DNA of 64,000 bases from an uncultured Verrucomicrobiota bacterium. Its GTDB lineage: Bacteria > Verrucomicrobiota > Verrucomicrobiia > Limisphaerales > UBA9464. Positions 17,099 to 27,300 of the stretch are shown piece by piece (the stretch's first letter is position 1; the number at the start of each line of letters is the position of its first letter). Location of the stretch: positions 1 through 64,000 of the forward strand of contig CAIVQH010000012.1 in NCBI GenBank assembly GCA_903907995.1, in the 5' to 3' direction. The position numbers and the translations under genes are program-made. Under the pieces are notes generated by a model. It searched no databases and was not told the origin of the DNA. It was given only the letters and a program-made list of their open reading frames with translations.

Positions 17099-17450
17099 AA
17101 ACGGTTCCCTAAACTAGAGCGCGGGAGAATGCCGGACGCACGGAGTAGGTCAAGCACGAGGCTCAATGTCTTGCGGTTGTCACGGTGGGGGCCAAACTTT
17201 GAAGGGGGGGCAGGAGGAGGGGAAATGCCGGTTTCCCGCCATTTTCCCAAGGCAGTCGGGTCAAAGGGGTTGTCCTCCAAGATTTAACCAAAAATTCTGT
17301 CACCGGAACCGCCTCAAACAGTCTTCGCTAATCTGAATGCGCGGCGCGATGTCCCTGTCTGGGGTTGGTCTGCCCGGTGGAGTCAGGCGGCTGAATTTTG
17401 GTTCAGCCCCTCAAATCAGGCAGATGGCCCCTTAGAAATGGCTAATCGTC
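17099..17450. other. Divergent intergenic region between typA and the FG-GAP gene
   Basis: No open reading frame with coding character and no tRNA-like or riboswitch-like fold was seen here. It contains a G7 run near 17206 and a G/A-rich stretch. It must hold the typA promoter (not pinpointed) and, at its right edge, the candidate sigma-54 site listed separately. Confidence 0.5.
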
Positions 17451-17467
17451 CCGGCATGGTTTTTGCA
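17451..17467 (+). promoter_or_regulatory. Candidate sigma-54 (-24/-12) promoter
   Basis: CCGGCATGGTTTTTGCA has the invariant GG (17453-17454) and GC (17465-17466) separated by exactly ten bases, matching YTGGCACGNNNTTGCW at most positions. The predicted start would be near 17478, about 18 nt before the ATG of the FG-GAP gene, so the leader would be very short. The match could be chance in a long gap. Confidence 0.35.
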
Positions 17468-17495
17468 AAGGCGTAAGCACTTGATAAGCACACAC

Positions 17496-19838
17496 ATGAT
17501 CCGCCCCGATTCGAACCCTGTTCGCCCGATCGCCCTCTGGCCTCGGGCCCTCGGGCTGGCGGTCGCGGGGTTGGCTGCTTCCTGCCTCGTGCTGTTCGGT
17601 GCCGATACGGGAACTGCCACCAATGCCGCTCCGGCCAAACCGCTGCCCGAAGGCACCCGCAAGATGGTGGAGCGCCTGACGAAGATCCGGGTTGCGGCCG
17701 AGGCCAATCCCCGCTCCCAGCCTTTCATGAGCCGGGAGCGCGCGCAGGAACTCAAGGCGGTGCTGAGCCAGGAGACCGCCAAGGACCAAATTGCGCAACT
17801 CATGCCGCAGTATGCGTTGCAGCTGTTGAACGCGGGCAGCAGCCAGCAGGCACTGACCGAGTTTGAGGAGTTTGAGGCCTTCGCGGCCAAGAACCAGATT
17901 CCCCTGGGACCGCGCCAGCGGGATTCCCTGCGCGTGCTCCGGGCGCTTGCCCTGTTGCGGATCGGCGAGCAGGAGAACTGCCTGATCAATCACAACGCCG
18001 AGTCCTGCCTGTTCCCCATCCGGGGCGGGGGCATTCACCAGTTGCCGCGCGGCTCGCAGGGGGCGCTGCGATTGTTCGCCGAGGAACTGGCCCAGCGACC
18101 CAATGATCTGCGCGCCCGCTGGCTGCTCAACATCGCCTACATGACGCTGGGGCAGTACCCGGCACAGGTCCCGCCGCAATGGCTGATTCCCCCGGATAAG
18201 TTTGCCGGCGACTATGACATCAAGCCCTTCCCGGATGTGGCCATGTCGCTGGGGCTGGACATCAACGGTCTCGCCGGTGGCGTGATCATGGAAGATTTTG
18301 ATGGGGACGGGTTTCTCGACCTGATGCTCTCCGATTGGAGCCTGTATGGTCAGCTCCGCCTGTTCCATAACAACGGGGACGGCACCTTTACCGAACGTAC
18401 CGCCGAGGCGGGCCTGACCGGTCTGGTCTCCGGCCTGAACCTCATGCAGACCGACTATAACAACGACGGTCTGCCCGATGTGTTCATCCCTCGGGGAGCC
18501 TGGCTGGGCGCATCGGGACATTTCCCGAAATCGCTGCTCCGCAATAACGGCGATGGCACCTTTACCGACGTTACGGAAGAGGCTGGCCTGCTGAGCCAGC
18601 ATCCGAGTCAGACGGCGGTGTGGTTCGACTATGACGGGGATGGTTGGTTGGACGTGTTTATCGGTAACGAGAGCTCCAACGCCGACATGACGAATCCCTG
18701 CGAGCTCTACCACAACAACCACGACGGGACGTTCACGGAGTGTGCCGCCCAGTGTGGTGTGCAGGTAAACCGCTTCATCAAGGGTGTCGTTTCGGCCGAC
18801 TTCAACCACGACGGCCGGCCCGACCTCTACCTCTCCAATCGAGACGGTTCGAACCTGCTCTTCCGCAATGATGGGCCCCGTGCCGGCAGCGACGGAACCA
18901 AATGGTCCTTTACCGACGTGGCCGCCCAGGCCGGTGTCGGCACCCAGAAGGCCAGCTTCCCCACCGCCTTCTTCGACTACGATAACGACGGGTGGCCGGA
19001 CATCTTGGTCACCGGCTATAGCATCCGCGACGTGGGTGACATCTGCGCTGACTACCTGGGCCTGCCGCACGATGGCGAACGGGCCCGCCTCTATCACAAC
19101 AACCATGACGGCACGTTCAAGGACGTGACGCAGGAGGTCGGCCTGTACAAGGTCATCCACGCCATGGGGTTGAACTATGGCGACCTCGACAACGACGGCT
19201 GGCTCGATTTTTACGCGGGCACGGGCGATCCGGACCTGGCCACCCTCATCCCCAACCGGATGTTCCGCAATAACGGGGGCAAAGCTTTTCAGGAGGTCAC
19301 CACCTCCGGCGGTTTCGGCATGCTGCAAAAGGGGCACGCCATCTCCTTTGGCGACATTGATAACGACGGCGATCAGGACATTTACAGCGTGGTCGGTGGC
19401 GCGTACACGGGGGACACGGCCTACAGCCAGCTCTTCCTGAATCCGGGGCATGGCAACCACTGGATCACGATCAAACTGGAGGGCAAGGTTTCTAACCGCA
19501 TCGCCATCGGGGCGCAGCTCAAGGTGAACACCCTGGAGGGTGGCAAACCGCGCGCCATCTTCAAGACCGTGAGCACGGGTGCGAGCTTTGGCACCCTGCC
19601 GTTACGCCAGGAGATCGGCTTGGGGCAGGCCACGGAAATCACCAGCATCGAGATCTTCTGGCCCACCACGGGCAAGACCCAGACGTTGAAAGGGTTGCCG
19701 ATGGACCACTTCTACAAGGTCACCGAAGGCGATGGCCAGGCCACCCCGTGGGACGTGAAGCCGGTTCACCTGAACCTGGCGACCAAACCCATGCACCAGC
19801 ATGACCATGCCCAGAGCCCAGTACCTGGGGCTCCCTGA
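17496..19838 (+). CDS. FG-GAP/VCBS repeat protein with C-terminal ASPIC/UnbV domain
   Basis: 780 residues from ATG 17496. A signal peptide (about 1-36) is followed by a helical, TPR-like region (about 50-230). Then come repeated calcium-binding beta-propeller units of the type DFDGDGFLDLMLSD, LFHNNGDGTFTE, DYNNDGLPDVF and DIDNDGDQDIYS (about 245-650). The ASPIC/UnbV domain contains HWITIKLEGKVSNRIAIGAQ and EIFWPTTGKTQTL (about 655-760). The tail is histidine-rich (MHQHDHAQ). Such proteins are exported, bind calcium and are abundant in Planctomycetes and Verrucomicrobiota; their biochemical function is not established. No Shine-Dalgarno site is seen. Confidence 0.85.
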   Translation: MIRPDSNPVRPIALWPRALGLAVAGLAASCLVLFGADTGTATNAAPAKPLPEGTRKMVERLTKIRVAAEANPRSQPFMSRERAQELKAVLSQETAKDQIAQLMPQYALQLLNAGSSQQALTEFEEFEAFAAKNQIPLGPRQRDSLRVLRALALLRIGEQENCLINHNAESCLFPIRGGGIHQLPRGSQGALRLFAEELAQRPNDLRARWLLNIAYMTLGQYPAQVPPQWLIPPDKFAGDYDIKPFPDVAMSLGLDINGLAGGVIMEDFDGDGFLDLMLSDWSLYGQLRLFHNNGDGTFTERTAEAGLTGLVSGLNLMQTDYNNDGLPDVFIPRGAWLGASGHFPKSLLRNNGDGTFTDVTEEAGLLSQHPSQTAVWFDYDGDGWLDVFIGNESSNADMTNPCELYHNNHDGTFTECAAQCGVQVNRFIKGVVSADFNHDGRPDLYLSNRDGSNLLFRNDGPRAGSDGTKWSFTDVAAQAGVGTQKASFPTAFFDYDNDGWPDILVTGYSIRDVGDICADYLGLPHDGERARLYHNNHDGTFKDVTQEVGLYKVIHAMGLNYGDLDNDGWLDFYAGTGDPDLATLIPNRMFRNNGGKAFQEVTTSGGFGMLQKGHAISFGDIDNDGDQDIYSVVGGAYTGDTAYSQLFLNPGHGNHWITIKLEGKVSNRIAIGAQLKVNTLEGGKPRAIFKTVSTGASFGTLPLRQEIGLGQATEITSIEIFWPTTGKTQTLKGLPMDHFYKVTEGDGQATPWDVKPVHLNLATKPMHQHDHAQSPVPGAP

Positions 19839-19951
19839 GCCGGGTTTGTGAGTCGGATTCAGAGGGGCGCATCATTGCACCTTGGTTAGCTCATTCAACA
19901 AGGCTGTTCGGGCCCGGCGAGATCTGGCGCTGGCGGCCGAAAGAAAACCAG

Positions 19952-20025
19952 GTGGGGCGAGCGTCCGCGCGAGCCTTGGCTGCCTCGGTCTTGGGCCGCC
20001 CGGCTCGCGCGGACGCTCGCCCCAC
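19952..20025. repeat. Perfect 24-bp inverted repeat (palindromic intergenic element)
   Basis: Arms 19952-19975 and 20002-20025 are exact inverse complements, beginning GTGGGGCGAGCGTCC and ending GCGCGAGCC, around a 26-nt spacer. No T-tract follows either side, so it is not a standard terminator. The sequence style is that of dispersed REP-like elements. It sits in a 297-nt gap between two same-strand genes. Confidence 0.8.
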
Positions 20026-20135
20026 CACGCACCCGGAGCCCAACGCTGACCACGGTGAAAAGATGCGCCCTTCGGCAGTATCTTAACCAAATCATCTCGC
20101 CAAGAGGGGAGGCCGGCTGTCCCATCGCCCCGTCT

Positions 20136-21023
20136 ATGCGGCGGCTGATCTTCTTCATTTTGGCAGGCGTTCTGGCGGGTTGTGCCGGGGATCAGCCGAT
20201 GTCCCCGCAGGTTTCTTCGCCACCCAAGTCCGAAACTTCGAAAGTCAATGGGGCGGGGCAGAGTGTGGAGCAGTTCTATCATAGCTCCGTATTGCTGGCG
20301 GGTCGCAATGGGGCGGGTACCGGTTTTCTGTTTCGGACGCCGCAAGGGGTCTTCCTCGTGACCGCCCGGCATGTGCTCTTCAACTCGGACGGCGGGCTCT
20401 GGGACAACCGTTTGGTGGTCGGGCCGCAGGTCCGTCCCGGCGGCGTCCCCGGCTCGCCCCCGCTGACGCTTGACCTGCCGCTGCTCCAAAGCCTGGGCGA
20501 ACTGCGTTCCCATCCGCGACTGGATGCCGCCGTGGTCCGCCTGGCACGTCCCGCGAAATCGGGCACCGGACCAGCCGAGATCATCGAGGGCGTGCTCGCC
20601 ACCGGCGACTCCCCGATCGGCACGTGGGACGGACTGCTGACCGACGGGGACTGCCTGCCCTTTGCCCGCGTGAGCGAGGGTATGGGCGCGATGCTGGTGG
20701 GCTTTCCAGTTTCGCTCTCGGCCATCCTGACCACCCCGGGCGGCCATGCCGACATACCCCTATTGCGCCGTGGGACCGTGGCCGGGCGCTATCCGGGCGG
20801 ACCATTGATCATCACGGATATTCCCAGCCTGCCCGGCAACAGTGGCGGCCCGGTCGCGCAGCAGACCGATGATACCGGGCACCGGTGGAAGCTGATCGGC
20901 CTGTTATCAGGACTGATTGCCAAACATGTGGGTTCCGGGGCGAATGACTTTGAGATTCATACAGGCTATAGCCTCGTGGTGCCGATGGATGTTGTGCTGG
21001 AAGTCATTCACGGCTGGCATTGA
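20136..21023 (+). CDS. Lipoprotein trypsin-like serine protease
   Basis: 295 residues starting at ATG 20136 (MRRLIFFILAGVLAGC), a lipoprotein signal with the acylated cysteine at residue 16. The mature part has the trypsin-fold triad in the right order: His79 in VTARHV, Asp130 in RLDAAVVRL, and Ser236 in LPGNSGGPV. Lipidation suggests it is anchored in the envelope and faces the periplasm, possibly in quality control like Deg-type proteases. However, no PDZ domain is present. The longer frame from 20055 is rejected because it would bury the signal. No operon partners are clear. Confidence 0.85.
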   Translation: MRRLIFFILAGVLAGCAGDQPMSPQVSSPPKSETSKVNGAGQSVEQFYHSSVLLAGRNGAGTGFLFRTPQGVFLVTARHVLFNSDGGLWDNRLVVGPQVRPGGVPGSPPLTLDLPLLQSLGELRSHPRLDAAVVRLARPAKSGTGPAEIIEGVLATGDSPIGTWDGLLTDGDCLPFARVSEGMGAMLVGFPVSLSAILTTPGGHADIPLLRRGTVAGRYPGGPLIITDIPSLPGNSGGPVAQQTDDTGHRWKLIGLLSGLIAKHVGSGANDFEIHTGYSLVVPMDVVLEVIHGWH

Positions 21024-21161
21024 ACGTAAGCGACTGCCCGTTGTCGATAGGCGGTGCCCGATAGGGGCATCGGTGTTCAGAGCCGCCGCCCGGATATAAA
21101 ACAATGGCCACTTGACCGGCTTCCCCGAGCTGCCTTAGCTCAAACCAAGCTCAATCTAGTC

Positions 21162-24100
21162 ATGAAGGAGATTCCTCTCGTCCGGCGGTTTACGTTGCTG
21201 GCTTGCTTCTGGGGCAGCCTTGCGTTTATGGGCGCGGCGCTGGCTGAGGAGGCTGGCGCGGTAGCCGCTCCTACGAACGGCGTGAAGGCGGCGGATGCTC
21301 CGACTCCGGCAGCGAAGAAAAAGCCGCTGCCCCCGGTCACCCCGCTGTCCCTGACCAACCTCCTTATCTCGGCGGAGAACGGGGATTATCAGAAAGGGGG
21401 AGTGTGGTCCGTCGTGCCCCATGGACGTACGAATGAGTTTGCGGGGGTGCGCTTTTGGATCGAGGGCATCGTGCAGCTTTCGGGGAAGCTCCGGGCGGAG
21501 CAGAAGCGTGGCTACCGCGAACGGGTGGTCCTGCCGCTGCCCCAGCCGACCAATTTTGTCACCCTGCATCTGTTGGGCGGCACCTCTTATGATGATGCCG
21601 CCGGCACCAGGGTGGCCGAGGTGGTCTGGCGCTATGCCGACGGCTCCTTCAAACGCTCGCCATTGCAATACGGAGTTCACGTGCGCGACTGGTGGGGAAA
21701 GCGTTACGAGGAGCCGGCGACCGTCAGCGACGCGCACAGCAAGGCCGTCTGGCGCGGCAGGCACCCGGATGCTTCCAAATGGGGCAAATCTCCGCGCCTC
21801 TATCTGACTTCGCTGGCCAATCCGGACACCAACAAACCGGTGAAGTCGTTGGAATTTGTCAGCGCCATGGCCAATCCCACGCTGGTGATTGTGGGTGTCA
21901 CGCTGGACGGGTTGCCGCCGGGGGCACGCGACGGGGACTTCCATGATCTGGACGAAGGCCGCGGCGGCCTGACCGGCACCCAATATGTCACTGCCTTGGA
22001 CGGGGCCACGGGCAAGCCGATTGCCGGAGCCAAGGTGAAGGCGCACGGCAAGGAGCACGTGGAGACGCCGGACTTCGCCGAGTATGACCGCGAAGGCATC
22101 ACGGCAGCCAACGGCGTGGCCGCCGTGCAGCAGAGTCAGGATGGCCTGGACCTGCTGGAAATCCGGGTGGAGGCGGAGAATTACGTGACCGGCAAGAAAG
22201 AGGTGAACCTGAAGAAGGGTGACAAGCTGCCGCAGAACCTGGAAATCCGGCTGAAAGGCGGCCTTACCATCGGTGGTATCGTGCAGGACCCCGACGGCCA
22301 GCCTTTGGCAAGGGCGAATGTGGGTGTCGGACGGATTTACCGGGGGGGCGAAGATGAGGTGAAGCAGGCCGACTTCGAATTCGACCATCGTGAAGCCACG
22401 ACGGATGCCGAGGGCAAATGGACGGTAAAAGGCGTGCCCCTGGTCATGTTGCCCGACATCTATGTGGGTGCCCGGCATCCGGATTATGTATCGGCACCGG
22501 GAACGGTTTTGGGTGAAAATGACAAGCTCACCACCCAACTGACGAATCTGACCTATGTCATCAAACTCGCACGCGGTCATGAGGTGACGGGCATCGTGCT
22601 CGGGCCGGACGACAAGCCTTTCCCGGGGGCCAAGGTGAAAGCCGGCCATCGCTGGGGCGGCGATTCCAACCGCGAGGCCACCTCCGGATCCGATGGGCGT
22701 TTCCGGCTGCTCAATGTGAAAGGGGAGTTGCAAGCCGTCACCGCCATTGCCGATGGCTACACGCCGGCGACCAAGGCGATCACGCCCGGCACCAATACCA
22801 CCGAGCTGACTCTCAAGCTGAAACAGGGGGCTTCGCTCAAGGGCATCGTGCTCGATCCGGACGGTCAGTCGGTGCCCCAGGCCCGGGTCGTCTATGAGCC
22901 GCGCAATTACGACTACGAGTGGACGCAGCGGAACAATATCGAGTGGGAGGGAACCACGGACGAACAGGGGCGCTTCGAATGGAAAAGCGCGCCCGAAGGG
23001 GAATCCGAATTCTATGTCGGCAAGGAGGGCTACGCCCAGAAGCGCGGCGTGAAGCTCAAGACCGGCGAGGAGGACAACGTCGTCCGCCTGACCCATAACC
23101 GTAAAGTGCTCGGGGTGGTGGGCGACGCCCAGACCAGCCAGCCCGTCACCAAATTCTCGGTCATGCCGGCCAAAGGGGATGAGAATGGGTTCAACTCCTG
23201 GAGCGATTCGGACAAGCGCGACTTCGTAGACGCGGAGGGGCATTTCACGCTCGAGGTCGGCGATGAGGAACACAATGTCATCAAGGTTTCCGCTGATGAC
23301 TATCTGCCCAAATTCGTTGTGCTGCCGGCTCCCCAGGGTGACTACGTGACCGTCACGGTCCTGCTGGAGGCGAGCCAGGTTCCGGAAGGCATCGTGGTCG
23401 ATGCCGCCGGGCAACCGGTGCCGGAGGCCCAGGTAGGTGTCAGCGGAAAAGATTGGAATTCCGGGTTGCAGGTCGGCCGCAGTCGTCTGATGAGCAACGG
23501 TAGCCGCGGCAACGTCACCCGGGCCGATGCCCAGGGCCATTTCAAACCGCCGGTGGTTCCCGATCCCAGGCTGCTGATCGCCATTTCTTCGGCGGGTTAC
23601 GGTGAGATCAGCTGGGCGGACTTTCAGCAGACCAAGACCATCGTGCTCCAGCCCTTTGGCCGGATTGAGGGCACCGTATATGTTTCCGGCAAGCCGGCGG
23701 AAGGGCAGGGCGTGTTCCTGAGCCTGAGCGATCCCGGTCCGAGCGGCCTCAATGCCGACTGGAACGCCTTCAAGGTGGAGACGGACAAGGACGGCAAATT
23801 TGCCATCAATGATGTGCCTCCCGGTGACCGCGCCGTGGTGCGCCTGATCCAGAACGCGCCGAATTCCTGGATGCACAGCCACCGTACCCAGGTTCAGGTG
23901 CTGCCCGGCCAGACGGCGACGGTGAACATTGGGAATGTGGGGGCGATCATCACGGGGCGTCTGAACTTTGCCGCCGCGACCGCCGGGCATACCAATGCGA
24001 GTTTCGGCGGGAGCCTGGGCACTCCGTATCCTCAGGCGCCCTCCAATCTGAAGACCCCGGCGGATTTTCAGGCCTGGCAGAGCCTGCCCGAGACAATCGC

Positions 24101-24374
24101 GGCCATGCGTCAGGTGCAGATGTATTCGATCCTGGTCCAGCCGGATGGCACCTTCAGTGTCGATGGCGTACTCCCCGGTTCCTATACGCTCAATCTCAAT
24201 GCCAGTGAGCAGAAGCCGGACGGCAAACAATGGGAACGGATCCAACTGGGGCAGTTAAGCCAGCCGGTCAATGTCGGCGATGAGGCTGCCAACGCCTTGG
24301 TGCCGATGGATCTGGGGGAACTCGTCCTGCAGCCAGCGCCGCCACCGCCCCCGTCACCGTCGGCCGGGAAGTGA
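21162..24374 (+). CDS. Secreted carboxypeptidase-regulatory-like repeat protein, copy 1 of 3
   Basis: 1,070 residues from ATG 21162 (MKEIPLVRRFTLLACFWGS...). The signal peptide ends near ALA-EE. An N-terminal domain of about 230 residues (PLPPVTPLSLTN; VTLHLLGG; RVAEVVWRYADGSFKR; DFHDLDEGRGGLTGTQ) is followed by about eight Ig-like CarboxypepD_reg domains. These are recognised by phrases such as GIVQDPDGQPLARANV, TTDAEGKWTVKGVPL, GIVLGPDDKPFPGAKV, GIVLDPDGQSVPQARV and GIVVDAAGQPVPEAQV. Such domains are structural beta-sandwiches; no catalytic domain is visible. The next two genes are full-length paralogues separated by 19 nt each, so an operon is likely. The role is unknown; a cell-surface scaffold or glycan/protein-binding protein is a guess. 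Confidence 0.85.
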   Translation: MKEIPLVRRFTLLACFWGSLAFMGAALAEEAGAVAAPTNGVKAADAPTPAAKKKPLPPVTPLSLTNLLISAENGDYQKGGVWSVVPHGRTNEFAGVRFWIEGIVQLSGKLRAEQKRGYRERVVLPLPQPTNFVTLHLLGGTSYDDAAGTRVAEVVWRYADGSFKRSPLQYGVHVRDWWGKRYEEPATVSDAHSKAVWRGRHPDASKWGKSPRLYLTSLANPDTNKPVKSLEFVSAMANPTLVIVGVTLDGLPPGARDGDFHDLDEGRGGLTGTQYVTALDGATGKPIAGAKVKAHGKEHVETPDFAEYDREGITAANGVAAVQQSQDGLDLLEIRVEAENYVTGKKEVNLKKGDKLPQNLEIRLKGGLTIGGIVQDPDGQPLARANVGVGRIYRGGEDEVKQADFEFDHREATTDAEGKWTVKGVPLVMLPDIYVGARHPDYVSAPGTVLGENDKLTTQLTNLTYVIKLARGHEVTGIVLGPDDKPFPGAKVKAGHRWGGDSNREATSGSDGRFRLLNVKGELQAVTAIADGYTPATKAITPGTNTTELTLKLKQGASLKGIVLDPDGQSVPQARVVYEPRNYDYEWTQRNNIEWEGTTDEQGRFEWKSAPEGESEFYVGKEGYAQKRGVKLKTGEEDNVVRLTHNRKVLGVVGDAQTSQPVTKFSVMPAKGDENGFNSWSDSDKRDFVDAEGHFTLEVGDEEHNVIKVSADDYLPKFVVLPAPQGDYVTVTVLLEASQVPEGIVVDAAGQPVPEAQVGVSGKDWNSGLQVGRSRLMSNGSRGNVTRADAQGHFKPPVVPDPRLLIAISSAGYGEISWADFQQTKTIVLQPFGRIEGTVYVSGKPAEGQGVFLSLSDPGPSGLNADWNAFKVETDKDGKFAINDVPPGDRAVVRLIQNAPNSWMHSHRTQVQVLPGQTATVNIGNVGAIITGRLNFAAATAGHTNASFGGSLGTPYPQAPSNLKTPADFQAWQSLPETIAAMRQVQMYSILVQPDGTFSVDGVLPGSYTLNLNASEQKPDGKQWERIQLGQLSQPVNVGDEAANALVPMDLGELVLQPAPPPPPSPSAGK

Positions 24375-24393
24375 CCTTGGACCGATTCCACCC

Positions 24394-27300
24394 ATGAAGC
24401 CGATGCCCTTTTCCCGTTGGATTGCCATCCTGGTCCTGTGGTTGGGCTGCCTTGCCCCACTGACACCGGCCCGGGCGGAGGAGGCCAGCCCGGCGGCCCC
24501 GTTGTCGGAGATAAAGCCGGATGAAGCCGCCCTCAAGGAGCCCAAGAAGAAGCTGCCCCCGGTCACCCCGCTGTCCCTGACCAACGTCCTGAGTTCGGCC
24601 GAGAATGGCAACTGGCTGCCGAGCAGCTCCTGGACCGTCGCACCGCATGGGACCAACGATTTCGCCGGCGTGCGTTTCTGGCTCAGGGGCGTGCTGAAAC
24701 TCTCGGGCCAGAGTGCGGTGCAGGAGGGGCGGAAGTACCGCGAGAAGATCATGGTGCCGCTGACCAAACCGACGAACTTCACGACCCTGCACCTGTTGGG
24801 CGGCATGGCGGCGGAAGATGCAATCGGTACCAAGGTGGCGGAGGTCACGTGGCGTTACGCCGACGGCTCGTTCAAGCGCACGCCGCTGCAATATGGCGTA
24901 CACATGCGGGCCTGGTGGGCCCGGCGCTATGAGGAGACGCCGACGGTCAGCGACGCCCATAGCAAAGCCGTCTGGCGTGGGGTTCACCCGGATCCCGCCA
25001 GCTCGGGAAGGTATCTGCGGGTCTACATGACCTCGCTGTTGAACCCCGAAACGAACAAACCGGTGAAGGCGATCGAGTTCACCAGCGCAATGGCCAATCC
25101 GAACCTGTTCGTGCTCGGCGTGACTCTTGATACGTTGCCGCCCGGGGCGCGCGACGGGGATTTTCGTGATCTGGACGAAGGGCGGGGCGGACTCACCGGC
25201 ACCCAGTACGTCACGGCCGTGGATGCGGCCACCGGGACACCGCTTGCCGGGGCCAAGGTGAAGATTCACGGCAAGGAGCATGTGGATACCACTGATTTTG
25301 CCGAGTACGACCGGGAAGGGGTGACTGCCGTCAATGGCATTGCCGCAGTGCAGCAGAGCCAGAACGGATTGGACGCCGTGGAAATCCGGGTTGAGCTGGG
25401 GAACTACGTGACGGCCAAGAAGGAGGTCAACCTGAAGAAGGGCGAGAAGCTGCCGCCCAACGTGGAGATCCGGCTGAAAGGCGGTCTCACCATCGGTGGC
25501 ATTGTCCAGAATCCCGACGGCCAGCCGCAGGCCGAGGCGAAGGTCAACGTGGGCCGGAGTTACAACGGGGATTATGAGGAGGAGCGGAGGAAGGCGGACT
25601 TCGACTTCGACTCCCGCGAGGCGACGACCGATGCCGAGGGCAGGTGGACGGTCAAAGGCGTCCCGATGGTGTTGTTGCCGGATATCTACGTGGGTGCCCG
25701 GCATCCGGACTATGTCGCGGCTGCCGGACGCATGATCGGCGAGGACGCGAAGCTGACCGCCCAACTGACGAATCAGACCTACGTCATCAAGCTGGCCCGC
25801 AGCCATGAGGTGACGGGCACCGTGCTCGGGCCCGACGACCAGCCGTTTCCCGGTGCCAAGGTGAAGGCGGGCCAACGTTGGGACACCGAGTCCAGTCATA
25901 CGGCAACCTCCGGTGCGGACGGGCGTTTCCGGCTGCTCAACGTGAAAGGTGAGTTGCAGGCCGTGACCGCCACCGCCGACGGCTACGCGCCGGCGACCAA
26001 GGTGATCACGCCCGGCACCAATCTCACCGAGCTGACGCTCAAGCTGAACCGGGGTGGCTCGCTCAAGGGCCTGGTGCTGGATCCCGATGGCCAGCCGGTA
26101 CCCCACGCCGACGTCATCTACGACTCGCAACGCCACGATTACGAATGGATGCAGCGAAACAATCTGGAATGGCAGGGGACCACGGACGAGGAGGGGCGTT
26201 TCGAATGGAAGAGTGCGCCCGAAGGCGAATCGGAATTCACCTTCTTGAAGGAAGGTTTCTCCGCCAAGGGCGGGGTGAAACTCAAAGCGGGGGCGGAGGA
26301 CAATGTCGTGCGTCTCAGCCGTCCGCGGAAGATTTTGGGAGTGGTCGGTGACGCGAAGACGGGCCAGCCCCTCACCAAGTTTTTCGTTTGGCCGGCGGAA
26401 GGCGATGCCAACGGGTTCCATTCCTGGAGCGAGTCGGACAAGCACGAATACAACGATCCCGAAGGGCACTTTACGTTCGATCTCGCGGATGAGTCGAAAA
26501 ACGTCATCCAGGTCGGAGCGGAGGATCATCTGCCCAAGTACGTGGTGCTGCCTGCGCCCCAGGGCGACTACGTGACCGTCACGGTCCTGCTGGAGGCCAA
26601 CCTCGCCACGGAAGGCACGGTGGTGGATGCCGCCGGCCAGCCGGTGCCCGACGTGGCGGTGGGCGTCGCGGGCAAGGATTGGAATTCCGGAATTCAGCTT
26701 GGGCGCGGTCGCATCATGAGCAGCGGTTCCAACCGTAACAACCTGACCAGCAGCGATGCCCAGGGCCACTTCCGGCCGCCCGGCGTGCCGGATCCGCAGT
26801 TGCTGGTCGCCATCACGCCGACGGGATTTGGGGAGACGACCTGGGCGGAATTCGAGCAGACCAGGACGATCGTGCTCCAGCCCTTCGGCCGTATCGAAGG
26901 CACGCTTTACGTGGCCGGCAAGCCTGCTGAGGGACAGGGTATGATGCTGAACCTGAACCCGCCCGGGAGCGGTTCGCTCTCCGGCGACTGGAACGCTTTC
27001 AAGGTGGAAACCGACAAGGACGGCAAGTTTGCCATTGAGCAGGTGCCCCCGGGCGAACGCGACCTGGTCCGCCTGATTCAGACGGCACCGAATTCCTGGA
27101 TGCACAGCCATCGCACCCCCGTCACGGTGCTGCCGGGCCAGACCACCACGGTCATCCTCGGGAAAGTCGGCGCGATCATCTCGGGCCGGTTGAGTTCGGC
27201 GGCGGTGACCGCCGGGCATACCAATGTGAACCTCACCGGCATGCTCAACACGCCCCCACCTGATATTCAGCTCCGTTTCAAGTCCCAGGCGGAATACCAG

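Noticed and set aside
15686-17287. A 533-codon plus-strand frame over typA
   Set aside because: typA on the other strand is unmistakable; the mirror frame is rich in D, H and V from the reverse reading and matches nothing.
17442-19460. A 672-codon minus-strand frame over the FG-GAP gene
   Set aside because: Codon-bias shadow; the plus strand has clear calcium-binding repeats and the ASPIC domain.
21156-24245. A 1,029-codon open frame on the minus strand over the first CarboxypepD_reg gene
   Set aside because: It mirrors the strong third-position GC bias of the real gene, has no recognisable domain or signal, and similar mirror frames occur over the sister gene (24268-27219).
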